The position numbers and the translations under genes are program-made. This document shows positions 14,122-21,500 of a stretch of DNA of 21,500 nt, piece after piece. The stretch covers positions 1 through 21,500 of the forward strand of contig CAYZUX010000088.1 in NCBI GenBank assembly GCA_964481775.1, read 5' to 3'. The DNA comes from OLB16 sp964481775. GTDB taxonomy: Bacteria; Hinthialibacterota; Hinthialibacteria; OLB16. The notes under the pieces are model-generated. The model was not told where the DNA came from. It saw only the letters and a list, made by a program, of their open reading frames with translations, and did not search any database. The number at the start of each line of letters is the position of its first letter. Position 1 is the first letter of the stretch.

Positions 14122-14134
14122 AAGGTACAACCTT
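14122..14134. repeat. Short inverted repeat upstream of pilT
   Basis: AAGGT-ACA-ACCTT lies 38 bases upstream of the pilT start codon. It could be an operator half-site pair, but is short enough to be chance. Confidence 0.2.
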
Positions 14135-14189
14135 GACTCATTTTTCCATTTTCCGGGAACCCATGGTTTTCTCCATTTTCTCCAGGCTG

Positions 14190-15743
14190 TTATGGTGTCC
14201 GTTTCAAATAGAGGTAGTTGAGGCCGAAGAGGGAATAATACCCGCGAAAGCGGGTGGTTGGGTCATTGGGGTCAGTGAGTGCGGCCGGTACCACCCGGTA
14301 GTTTTGATGAATGACCCGCGCCGTTGTCTCTGTGAACTGGCTCCACCACCCCTCTTCTTTCCAGGCATCCGGATTGAGGTCCATATCGAAGGGGAGCACG
14401 ATCGCGGCAAACTCCCGTCTACGGATCATGTCCTGGAAAGGGGTTTCATCGACACGGTTCTGCTGAGCCAGCTGGGTCATGATGAATGGGTCCCAGATCA
14501 GTTTGTGGCCAGAAAGCAGAGATACCCCGGCATCCTGGCTGAAAACCGGCTCCGGAATCTGCTTGAGCTTTTCCACCAATACCCCAGTCACATCACTTGA
14601 GTCACCCTCCGGCGTCGCTCCCCAGTCATATATCTTCCACTCCCCATAAAAATGAGGGATATGCACAGGGAAAAGGACACTGATGAACAGGATCACCGGA
14701 ACCAGCATCCGTAAGGGATTGCCTGTGGGAAACACCACACGCAACTCTGAAAACACCAGCCCGACAGCCCAACACATGGCCAGGGTAAGCTCGAACATAT
14801 AATTGGTAGCGGCGCCGACCTTGCCCACCAGGCAGAAGGTCCCAATCGACAGGGGGATGCAGATGGCCGCGAGATCCCATTGGCGTGTCGTGATGGCCCG
14901 TACCAGGTAGTAGAGCAGAAAGGCGGCCTGGACCTTCATCATCTGCATGACTGCGTTGTGCAGCATGACCCAGACATCCTTCCAATGAAACTTGTTGGCG
15001 TTGTACATCACGATGTGACGGAAGAACTCTCCGCCTGTGAGCAGTGTCAACAAAACAAAGAGACACCCTCCCGCAAGCAACAGGGCTCCAAACCAGCGGG
15101 CTGCCTGGCGTGGTCCATCGGTACGGCGCAGGTATAAATATCCTGCGGCTGGGCCTACCCACAGTGTCTGACGGCAGAACAGGGCCAATACAAAGAAAAC
15201 AATGGATGTTTTCAGGTGGTTTCTCCCCAACAGAAACAACAGACCGAGTGCCTCCAATCCGACACCCACCGAGTCTACCCGGTGATGAGTCCCCCAGTTG
15301 TAGACCGGATAGGCGGTGATCCACATCAAGGCCCCGATCCAGGCTGCCAGCCGATCCGAGGTCTGGTAATGAATCATCCGGAAGAGACAGATTCCCACCA
15401 CCAGGATTCCCGCGATGGATAAAAACCGTCCGAAATGAAACTGTAATCCAAACAATTTGATCCCTACGGCTACCAGGGTGGGGTAGACTGGGGGGTAATG
15501 GACCACGATCCAGGGTGGCTGCTCGATGGACTGGTAGGGATTGCGTCCATGGGCGAGCTCATTGGCATGGTTGAGAATGAATCCCTCGCCATAGTCGATC
15601 TGGTAGGGATACATTGCCAGACGTACCGCGTGGTAAAGGAACAACACACTATACCCCACCAGTACGACCAGCAGGGCTCCATGAACCAACCGCTCCATGC
15701 GTCCTTTCGGAGGAGCTGGACTAAGAATTTCTTCCGCGGTCAT
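14190..15743 (-). CDS. GT-C type membrane glycosyltransferase
   Basis: This encodes 517 aa from ATG 15743, which has GAGAG a few bases upstream; GTG 15758 is an alternative. It is a polytopic membrane protein with roughly ten or more hydrophobic segments: the first near HGALLVVLVGYSVLFLYHAV, later ones near FLSIAGILVVGICLF, IVFFVLALFCRQTLWV, ALLLAGGCLFVLLTLLTG, LVPVILFISVLFPVHI. A first external loop has the acidic motif QIDYGEGFILNHANELAHG. This layout is that of GT-C enzymes (PMT/ArnT-like), which transfer sugars from polyprenyl-phosphate donors on the outer face of the inner membrane; the acidic loop residue is the usual catalytic site. The C-terminal part (about 390-517) is soluble and probably periplasmic. 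Acceptor and sugar are unknown. It is divergent from the glycosyltransferase at 15856. Confidence 0.82.
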   Translation of the reverse strand: MTAEEILSPAPPKGRMERLVHGALLVVLVGYSVLFLYHAVRLAMYPYQIDYGEGFILNHANELAHGRNPYQSIEQPPWIVVHYPPVYPTLVAVGIKLFGLQFHFGRFLSIAGILVVGICLFRMIHYQTSDRLAAWIGALMWITAYPVYNWGTHHRVDSVGVGLEALGLLFLLGRNHLKTSIVFFVLALFCRQTLWVGPAAGYLYLRRTDGPRQAARWFGALLLAGGCLFVLLTLLTGGEFFRHIVMYNANKFHWKDVWVMLHNAVMQMMKVQAAFLLYYLVRAITTRQWDLAAICIPLSIGTFCLVGKVGAATNYMFELTLAMCWAVGLVFSELRVVFPTGNPLRMLVPVILFISVLFPVHIPHFYGEWKIYDWGATPEGDSSDVTGVLVEKLKQIPEPVFSQDAGVSLLSGHKLIWDPFIMTQLAQQNRVDETPFQDMIRRREFAAIVLPFDMDLNPDAWKEEGWWSQFTETTARVIHQNYRVVPAALTDPNDPTTRFRGYYSLFGLNYLYLKRTP

Positions 15744-15791
15744 GATTCTCTCACTCACCTTAGGTCTCGGGTGCGAATGTTACACCATCAT

Positions 15792-15801
15792 AATCATGAT
15801 T
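15792..15801. promoter_or_regulatory. Palindrome in the divergent promoter region
   Basis: AATCATGATT is a perfect 10-bp palindrome in the 112-base gap between the two divergent glycosyltransferase genes. A TAATCA/CATAAT-like -10 overlaps it. A shared operator is possible but not proven. Confidence 0.25.
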
Positions 15802-15855
15802 TGGTTCGGAGTGCACCTTCGCCTCTTTACCCGCCTCCTGCTATCCTCCTGGCCA

Positions 15856-17019
15856 ATGAACATCCTCATGGTCCAACGTTTCGATACCGCCAATGTAGGG
15901 TGCGCGGAAAGAATCTGGCGTCAGGCCGAGGGGCTTGTGGCGCTCGGTCACGAGGTGACTCTCACCAATGTCCCTCACGCCGGGCGAAGGCAGGCTCTTC
16001 CTCGTCTGCGTCCGGATGCTCCCCCTGGAGTCAGGGTGATTGATTTGGGTCATCAAAGCACCGATATGCTCCGGAACACCCGTATTCTCAGGGAGGAGGT
16101 CCAATGGGCTGAGCTGGTCCATCTCTGGAAACCCTATCCGGATATTGCGCTACCGGTCCTTTATGCGTTGAGGAAGTTCCCGCGCCCATTCCATTATGAC
16201 TGGGATGATCTGGAAGGGGGCAGAGAAGGGATCGCTTGCAGGATGACCGGTTCTTTGATCGCGGGGAGGCTTATGGCTTTCTGGGAAAGGGAGATTCTCC
16301 ATTGGGCGGATACGATGACTGCTTCCAGCCAGGCCATCCGGGAACTGGCTCTCCAGTCTGGATTCCCGGAAGAACGCATCTTTCCAGGACCGGTGGGGGC
16401 TGTCCCTCCTGCTCTTAATCTGGAAATGGTGAGGAGGTGGCGCGATCATCTCTCCGAGAGCATCCCAATTGTCTTCATCGGCCAGATGGAGGCCGAAGAT
16501 TTTCCTCTGGAGGTCCTTTCTGCTTTTTCCAGTGTCACCCGGGAACATCCCACTCTGTGCCTGGTCATGATAGGAGATGGAGCTGGACGTGAAAAACTCA
16601 TGTCCGAAACAAGACGATTGGGAATTGCAGACCATGTACGTTTCACCGGTTACCTTCCGCACGAGGAGGCCCAGGCTGTCCTCTCGTTAGCCCAGGTTTT
16701 TCTCTTCCCTCTCAAAGATGACTTGATGAGCCGCTGCAAGTCTCCGCTTGTGGTGATCGAAGCCATGTCCCATGGAATCCCTGTAGCAGCATCGGCAGTG
16801 GGGGAGGTTCCCGCCATGCTGGGAGAGGATGGGATTCTTGTACGGGAGCTGGATTCGAGCGCCTGGGAGACGGCGCTGCGGAAACTTCTCGACCATCCGG
16901 AGGAGGTTACCCGGCGTGGGCAGGGACTCAAGCAACGATTCCTGCGGGATTGGACTTGGCAGCGTTCGGTTGAGTCACTGGAAGAGGCTTACAGAGCGTG
17001 TTTGGAGTTCAAACATTAG
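15856..17019 (+). CDS. Glycosyltransferase, GT4-like (GT-B fold)
   Basis: This encodes 387 aa from ATG 15856 (MNILMVQRFDTANVGCAERIW). The frame is open upstream, but only here does the typical 'MNILMV' first strand of the GT-B fold begin. No Shine-Dalgarno sequence is seen. The N-terminal domain has 'GCAERIWRQAEGLVALGHEV' (acceptor side). The C-terminal donor domain has VFIGQMEAEDFPLEVLSAF, 'LVMIGDGAGREKL', HVRFTGYLPHEEAQAVLSLA and the nucleotide-sugar motif SPLVVIEAMSHGIPVAASAV with the E-x7-E-like spacing partly kept. Such enzymes move sugars from nucleotide donors onto lipid- or polysaccharide-linked acceptors in the cytoplasm. With the divergent GT-C gene it may serve cell-surface glycan or protein glycosylation. 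It ends 75 bases before the convergent hflC stop. Confidence 0.9.
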   Translation: MNILMVQRFDTANVGCAERIWRQAEGLVALGHEVTLTNVPHAGRRQALPRLRPDAPPGVRVIDLGHQSTDMLRNTRILREEVQWAELVHLWKPYPDIALPVLYALRKFPRPFHYDWDDLEGGREGIACRMTGSLIAGRLMAFWEREILHWADTMTASSQAIRELALQSGFPEERIFPGPVGAVPPALNLEMVRRWRDHLSESIPIVFIGQMEAEDFPLEVLSAFSSVTREHPTLCLVMIGDGAGREKLMSETRRLGIADHVRFTGYLPHEEAQAVLSLAQVFLFPLKDDLMSRCKSPLVVIEAMSHGIPVAASAVGEVPAMLGEDGILVRELDSSAWETALRKLLDHPEEVTRRGQGLKQRFLRDWTWQRSVESLEEAYRACLEFKH

Positions 17020-17029
17020 TATGTTTCTC

Positions 17030-17053
17030 ACCCTCCCCCGAAAGGGGGAGGGT
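17030..17053. terminator. Strong palindrome with GAAA loop, bidirectional terminator / dispersed intergenic repeat
   Basis: ACCCTCCCCC (17030-17039) and GGGGGAGGGT (17044-17053) form a perfect 10-bp stem around GAAA. CACC before and GGTG after extend the symmetry imperfectly. It lies between the convergent ends of the glycosyltransferase and hflC genes. On the plus strand a T-rich stretch (CTCTTTTT) comes about 15 bases later. Similar C/G-rich palindromes flanked by GGGTTGGGGTG occur as dispersed intergenic elements in many genomes, which is recalled knowledge rather than a search result. Confidence 0.6.
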
Positions 17054-17093
17054 TGGGGTGGGACAATCTCTTTTTCCCTGTATGAAGGTTTTC

Positions 17094-18164
17094 TCAAGGC
17101 TGTTTGGTATTGATCCTGGAAAAAACCTCCAACAATGGGCTCTCCGTGGTTAGGATTAACCGGTCTCCCGGGTTGATGGCCTTCTCCAAAGTTTGGAGCT
17201 TCCTTACCAGGTTAAAGAAGTCAGGATCGGCACCGAAGCCCTCCACCTTCCGCTTCTCACCGGTGGGAAGCGTCTCCTCGAAGCCATTGGCGTAGATATC
17301 CGCCGCCTGGGCGTCCGCATTTCCACGGATCTCGAGGTCTTTCTTGGCCGCTTCTGCCAGGACTACCTTGACCTGCCTGTCGGTTTCAGCACGGATCTTG
17401 GTGGCTTCCCGCTTTCCCTCCTCCTCGAACCGTGTGGCGATACGTTGACGTTCTGCCTTCATCCTCTCAAACACCGAAGTGGCATTCTCCGGGGGAAGAT
17501 CGGCACGCTTGATACGCACATCGATGATGTGCATCCCATACTCGCGGGCTTTGGCATCGCAGGTCCGAGTGATAGTTTCCATGATTGCCTCGCGCCCCAC
17601 TGTAATGGGTGGATGGTAGACTTGAGATGCCTCGGCCTCATCCGAGTCGGTCGCGTAGACGATGGGACGTGTTGAGGAACGGATCACCTCGTGAAAGTAA
17701 TGCCTTCCCAACTCCATCCGTAAAGTGGAACGGATGATGTCGCGCAGCCTGCCCCCGGCCAACTCCTCACGTTGGATGCTCTGTATAAACCGTAATGGAT
17801 TTCTCACCCTCCAACGGGCGTAGCTGTCGACGCGCGGCTTAATCTTTTCCAGGGTTACCACATCACTCGGTTCTTCATCGTACTCCATCAACCGGGCATC
17901 GAAACGCTGCAGGGTGTGCAGGAATGGAACTTTCAGATACAACCCCGGTCCTCGTGAAATTTTTACGCGACCTCCGCCCGAGGCGGACTGAATTTCCTTG
18001 GAAATAGCCGCAAAGTCTGTGTCATTGACCCGGTTCACGATCACCTTGATGGGACGGCTGAACTTCAGGATCACACCCTGTTCAGTCTCATTGATCACAT
18101 AGAATGTGGAGGGAGCGAGAAAGAGCACGAGAAAAACAACGATAATCAGCAGGATTGATTTCAT
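17094..18164 (-). CDS. hflC: HflC, membrane protease modulator (SPFH/prohibitin family)
   Basis: This encodes 356 aa. ATG 18164 overlaps the hflK stop by four bases (ATGA) and has AGGAGG (18174-18179) nine bases upstream. One N-terminal membrane anchor (residues 4-25) is followed by FYVINETEQGVILKFSRPIK, the SPFH/Band-7 domain with GPGLYLKVPFLHTLQRFDAR, and a long charged helical part (MKAERQRIATRFEEEGKREA). The C-terminal family signature is DPDFFNLVRKLQTLEKAI and RLILTTESPLLEVF. HflC and HflK form a large cage around the protease FtsH in the inner membrane and control which membrane proteins it degrades. Compared with E. coli HflC it has insertions near the middle (STRPIVYATDSDEAEASQVY) and near ANGFEETLPTGEKRKVEGFG. 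FtsH is not in the window. Confidence 0.94.
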   Translation of the reverse strand: MKSILLIIVVFLVLFLAPSTFYVINETEQGVILKFSRPIKVIVNRVNDTDFAAISKEIQSASGGGRVKISRGPGLYLKVPFLHTLQRFDARLMEYDEEPSDVVTLEKIKPRVDSYARWRVRNPLRFIQSIQREELAGGRLRDIIRSTLRMELGRHYFHEVIRSSTRPIVYATDSDEAEASQVYHPPITVGREAIMETITRTCDAKAREYGMHIIDVRIKRADLPPENATSVFERMKAERQRIATRFEEEGKREATKIRAETDRQVKVVLAEAAKKDLEIRGNADAQAADIYANGFEETLPTGEKRKVEGFGADPDFFNLVRKLQTLEKAINPGDRLILTTESPLLEVFSRINTKQP

Positions 18165-19297
18165 GGCTTTTGTCCTCCTTCCTCAAAACTTCCACTGGGT
18201 GGTGAACCGAAACTCGAGGAAAAGTTCGGAGGTTCGAGATCCGTATCACTGGGAGGTGAATCCTTTCTTGCCTCAGAGTTTTTTCCAGAGAGATCTAGCA
18301 ATGGCAATAGCCCCTGGATTTGGCTGTCGATTACCGTAACTCCCACCTTGCCTAACACCTCTTCCATCGCCTCCAGGTAAAGCCGGGAGCGGGTCACCTC
18401 TTGAGCCTTACGATATTCGGTGAGCAAGGCCGAGAATTTGAGCACCTCGCCCTGGGCCTTGAGAACACGTTCGCGCGCATAACCCGATGCCTGGTTGATA
18501 ATCCCCGCCGCTTTCCCCTCGGCGCGAGGCATCTGTCCATTCTGGTAGCCAAGAGCCTCATTGATGTATTTCTGCTTGTTCTCCTTGGCGGTGACCACTG
18601 ATTTGAAGGAGGGTTGGACTTCGACTGGAGGTTGGACATCCTGCAGGTTGACCGAGGTCAGCTCCAGTCCCAGTCCATAATGGTCAGCGAGCTGTTGAGC
18701 TTTTTCCCGGATCTCCTCTTCGATGGCGGCTTTGCCTTCGGTGAGAGGAGCATCGACTCCATAGTCTCCAATCACTCGCCGCAAGGTCGATTCACATATA
18801 TCTCTGAGGGTTGCGCTCTCGCCTACATCCCCATCCGGCTCTTTTACATTGAACACATAGGCTGCCGGGTCCTTGATCCGGTATTGGACTGCCAGTTCGA
18901 CCATAAGAATGTTCAGGTCCCCGGTCAGCATGAGCGATTCATCGTGAACGGGTGTTTTCGCATCCCTTCCAGACCCTTGATTCCGTGTGGAAATGAATTG
19001 GTCTGAACTCCGGAAACCGATGGTGATCCGGCGGATCTTCTGAACATCTGGTTTGAGGACTGTTTCAATCGGCCATGGCCATTTCCAGTGCAAACCCGGC
19101 GGAACTGTCCGGACATGTTTGCCAAAGCGTAATACCAGACCATTTTCAGTGGTTCCGACTGTGAAATAGGGACGGCCGGCAATGGCCAGGAAAAGAAGAA
19201 GGAAGACCGCAAGGACAATGGTTCCCGACTTGAACAGACTCCTGGCTTGTCGTTGCCAATCCCCCGCGCTTTTACCGAGGATAATGACGTTCTCCAT
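18161..19297 (-). CDS. hflK: HflK, membrane protease modulator (SPFH/prohibitin family)
   Basis: This encodes 378 aa from ATG 19297, with AGAGG about 11 bases upstream. Residues 1-23 are cytoplasmic, then one membrane segment (SGTIVLAVFLLLFLAIAG). The SPFH domain begins YFTVGTTENGLVLRFGKHVR and has PPGLHWKWPWPIE, 'LNILMVELAVQYRIKDPAAYVFNV' shortened here, and LRRVIGDYGVDAPLTEG. The helical part has PPVEVQPSFKSVVTAKENKQ and ERVLKAQGEVLKFSALLTEY, ending with RSRLYLEAMEEVLGKVGVTV. The tail (about 340-378) is rich in Ser and Pro. It pairs with HflC, encoded directly downstream with a 4-base overlap, to regulate FtsH. The gene is divergent from pbpC. Confidence 0.94.
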   Translation of the reverse strand: MENVIILGKSAGDWQRQARSLFKSGTIVLAVFLLLFLAIAGRPYFTVGTTENGLVLRFGKHVRTVPPGLHWKWPWPIETVLKPDVQKIRRITIGFRSSDQFISTRNQGSGRDAKTPVHDESLMLTGDLNILMVELAVQYRIKDPAAYVFNVKEPDGDVGESATLRDICESTLRRVIGDYGVDAPLTEGKAAIEEEIREKAQQLADHYGLGLELTSVNLQDVQPPVEVQPSFKSVVTAKENKQKYINEALGYQNGQMPRAEGKAAGIINQASGYARERVLKAQGEVLKFSALLTEYRKAQEVTRSRLYLEAMEEVLGKVGVTVIDSQIQGLLPLLDLSGKNSEARKDSPPSDTDLEPPNFSSSFGSPPSGSFEEGGQKP

Positions 19298-19551
19298 GGA
19301 GTTTCAGTCCTCTCAAAAGATTGATTGGATCGTTTCAAGTCACACTATACTAAACCCTCGCCGACAGAAAGGGTTACTCATGGAGTAGCGAAATGTTTGA
19401 TCTTTTCCACAGGAGTGTCACAAAACGGATGAAACCGTTACTTCGAAAGGCTTTACCGCTATCTTTCTTTTTCAGGGGATGGAATTGAATCCAACCGTGC
19501 TATGTTTCGTCAAAGGGTGAAAGACATATCATGAAGTGAAATAATCTTAAC
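19298..19551. other. 254-base divergent intergenic region hflK / pbpC
   Basis: No gene is seen. For hflK a -10 like TATAGT (19344-19349, minus strand) lies about 47 bases before the start. Upstream of it is an inverted repeat, AACCCT (19353-19358) and AGGGTT (19370-19375), that could bind a regulator. For pbpC no convincing promoter or ribosome binding site stands out; TATCAT at 19526-19531 is a weak -10 candidate. Confidence 0.35.
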
Positions 19552-21500
19552 ATGCCGCGTCCCCTGACCTCGTTCCTGTCCCGATCCCGGCTCTGGAAAA
19601 TACTCCTTTCCATGGGATGCCCCTTGCTCTTGCTTACTCTGGTCTTCCTGTTGGGATCTGAGTTCGATCCGGAAGAACTGGTTCTCAGGAATAACCTGGT
19701 TGTGGTGGACCGTTCCGGAAAAGTACTTCAGACCATTCCTGATGAACGGGGGGAACGGCATGAATGGGTGCCAATCGGTCAGATTCCAGACTGCCTTATC
19801 CAGGCATTCATCGCTGCCGAGGATGAACGTTTTTATTACCATCCGGGATTCGACCCGATTGCCATCCTGCGGGCTGCATTCTCAAACCTGAGGGAAGGAC
19901 GAATTGTTTCGGGAGCTTCCACCCTGACACAACAGATGGTGCGCCTGGTGTATCCACGGCCAAGAACCCTCTCAGGGAAGGTCTCCGAAATCTCACGTGC
20001 AATCAAAGCCGAATGGTATCTTTCCAAGGCCTCAATCCTGGAACAGTACCTGAACCGTGTACCCTTAGGAAATAACCTTGTCGGGGTCGGAATTGCCTCG
20101 CAGGCCTATTTCGGGAAACCCCTCTCGTCGCTCACCACAACCGAGGCTGCCACACTTGCCTCTCTCCCCAAAGCTCCTGGAAGACTCAGCCCTTATCGTC
20201 AGGACACACACAGACTGGTCAATCGCCGGAATTGGGTGTTGGGACGCATGAGAACACTGGGGTATATTACCTCTGAGGAACTCCTGAGCTGCCAACAGGA
20301 GCCTCTGCGTGTAGCTCCCAAACGATTCTCGTTCGAGGCCCCCCACCTGGTGAACCTGTTGATCGAAAGAGGTCTGACCAGAAATGTCTCCTCGACCCTC
20401 CAGACCACTCTCAACTCCCAAATCCAATCCCGGCTTCAGACGATTCTGGCTTCACACCGGGCACGTTTGCTGCAGAGTGGGGCAAGCCAGGCTGCGGCGA
20501 TGGTGGTGGGTAACCGGAATAACGATGTTTTGGCACTTGTTGGATCCTTGGAGTATTCCGAAAAGGGACTGGGTTACAACAATGGTGTCAAGGCGTTGCG
20601 CTCGCCTGGTTCCGCCCTGAAGCCATTCCTCTATGGCTTGGCCTTGGATCAGGGTTACACAGCCGCCACCCTTCTTGAAGATACCCGGCGGCGATACCGC
20701 TCGACTCGAGGAGAATACTACCCGCGCAATTTCAACCGGGAAGAATATGGCCCCACAACTTTGAGAACCGCACTGGGTAATTCGCTCAATCTCTCGGCGG
20801 TCCGTATGATCAGCCGTGTGGGTTTCGACAGCTTCTTTCATTTGCTTGAAGAGATCAACCTGATCAACAGGCCAGAAAAAGGGCCAGGTTTTTATGGTCT
20901 TGGTCTGGCGATCGGAAATCCCGAAGTGACTCTTGAACAACTCGTAACCGCCTATGCCATGCTTGCTCATGGGGGCGAGTTCCGTCCACTCCGTTATCTG
21001 GAAAACACTCCCTGGGAACAGGGACAGCGTGTGCTTACCGAACAGGCCTGTTTCATCATCGCGGATATACTCTCGGATCCCAGTGCTCGTTTACTCACCT
21101 TTGGAGGATCGACCGAATTGGATTTCCCCTACCGTGTGGCCTGGAAGACAGGCACGAGCACTCATTACCGGGACTGTTGGATCATCGGTTTCACCCCGGA
21201 ATACACGGTGGGAGTCTGGGTAGGGAATTTCAATGGGGAGCCGATGACCCAGTTGGGAGGAGCTTCAGGCGCGGGACCGATCTTCGCTGATGTGATCAAG
21301 TTCCTGTACAGGGACTCCGCTCCGGGAGGATTTCCAGTCCCCGCTGATGTGGTTCAAGCAGAAGTCTGTGGTTACTCCGGGATGAGGAAGACTTCGCATT
21401 GCCCGACCACTCGAAAAGAGTGGTTCATGGAGAGATCTCAACCCCATCAGGATTGTACCTTCCACCAGCAGGAGGGACTCCATCATGATCTGGAGACACC
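19552..21500 (+). CDS. pbpC: Penicillin-binding protein 1C, bifunctional peptidoglycan synthase, partial (3' end outside window)
   Basis: An open frame of 649 codons runs from ATG 19552 to the right edge without a stop. A membrane anchor (about residues 15-35) is followed by a GT51 glycosyltransferase domain. EDERFYYHPGFD (90-101) contains the catalytic Glu90; GASTLTQQMVRL (121-132), ILEQYLNRVPLG and AYFGKPLSSLTTTEAATLAS are family motifs. The transpeptidase domain has the active-site SPGSALKPF with Ser354 and Lys357, SLN at 411-413 and KTGTS at 532-536. After 590 a Cys-containing tail starts (AEVCGYSGMRKTSHCPTT), the BiPBP-type C-terminal region that marks PBP1C rather than PBP1A/1B. Such enzymes polymerise and crosslink peptidoglycan in the periplasm. 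In many bacteria pbpC lies next to an alpha-2-macroglobulin gene; that position is outside the window. No Shine-Dalgarno sequence is seen before the ATG. Confidence 0.94.
   Translation, partial: MPRPLTSFLSRSRLWKILLSMGCPLLLLTLVFLLGSEFDPEELVLRNNLVVVDRSGKVLQTIPDERGERHEWVPIGQIPDCLIQAFIAAEDERFYYHPGFDPIAILRAAFSNLREGRIVSGASTLTQQMVRLVYPRPRTLSGKVSEISRAIKAEWYLSKASILEQYLNRVPLGNNLVGVGIASQAYFGKPLSSLTTTEAATLASLPKAPGRLSPYRQDTHRLVNRRNWVLGRMRTLGYITSEELLSCQQEPLRVAPKRFSFEAPHLVNLLIERGLTRNVSSTLQTTLNSQIQSRLQTILASHRARLLQSGASQAAAMVVGNRNNDVLALVGSLEYSEKGLGYNNGVKALRSPGSALKPFLYGLALDQGYTAATLLEDTRRRYRSTRGEYYPRNFNREEYGPTTLRTALGNSLNLSAVRMISRVGFDSFFHLLEEINLINRPEKGPGFYGLGLAIGNPEVTLEQLVTAYAMLAHGGEFRPLRYLENTPWEQGQRVLTEQACFIIADILSDPSARLLTFGGSTELDFPYRVAWKTGTSTHYRDCWIIGFTPEYTVGVWVGNFNGEPMTQLGGASGAGPIFADVIKFLYRDSAPGGFPVPADVVQAEVCGYSGMRKTSHCPTTRKEWFMERSQPHQDCTFHQQEGLHHDLET

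Noticed and set aside
15697..15855. N-terminal extension of the GT4-like glycosyltransferase to ATG 15697
   Set aside because: It overlaps the divergent GT-C gene and adds 53 residues before the typical MNILMV first strand.
1..21500. CRISPR arrays, tRNA or rRNA genes, insertion sequences
   Set aside because: I looked for regular short repeats, cloverleaf patterns, rRNA-like stretches and transposase motifs and found none.

Overview
The window looks like chromosomal DNA of a Gram-negative, free-living bacterium of moderate G+C. Signs are a secretin with a small lipoprotein, type IV pilus proteins, HflK/HflC, PbpC and Sec signal peptides. The pseudopilin has a C-terminal stretch with a PTNG motif followed by S-x-G-D, and a secreted LamG protein has a Pro/Thr linker. 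Both remind me of uncultured lineages such as Sumerlaeota or Hydrogenedentota. That placement is inference from style only. No rRNA, tRNA, CRISPR array, transposase or phage gene was seen.

Layout, left to right. (1) 1-3176, minus strand: three secreted beta-sandwich proteins, read in the order 3176->1648, 1328->576, 485->off the left edge. The first has an apparent one-base frameshift just after its signal peptide. The first two share a C-terminal domain that I do not recognise. (2) 3177-3866: AT-rich non-coding stretch carrying the leader of that cluster. (3) 3867-5754, minus: secretin plus an overlapping small lipoprotein (pilotin candidate), with a good sigma70-type promoter at 5872-5900. 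(4) 5963-12768, minus: probable long transcription unit LamG protein - pseudopilin - GAF/HD-GYP c-di-GMP phosphodiesterase - UbiE/MenG - ThuA/Gfo-Idh-MocA fusion - tandem QueD-like protein, with a promoter and 13-bp palindrome at 12907-12934. (5) 12992-14083, minus: pilT. (6) 14190-15743 (minus, GT-C membrane glycosyltransferase) and 15856-17019 (plus, GT4-type glycosyltransferase), divergent. (7) A strong palindrome at 17030-17053 between convergent genes, then hflK-hflC (minus) and, divergent from them, pbpC (plus), which runs off the right edge.

How the genes fit together. Secretin, pseudopilin, PilT and a c-di-GMP phosphodiesterase suggest a dispersed type IV pilus or type II secretion-like machine with second-messenger control. 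The LamG protein and the beta-sandwich trio are candidate surface or secreted clients. The rest is envelope upkeep (HflKC, PbpC, glycosyltransferases) and metabolism (quinone methylation, deazapurine/pterin chemistry, sugar-type oxidoreductase).

Most worth a second look are the beta-sandwich trio with its frameshift, and the tandem QueD-like protein, whose two halves have lost complementary active-site residues.
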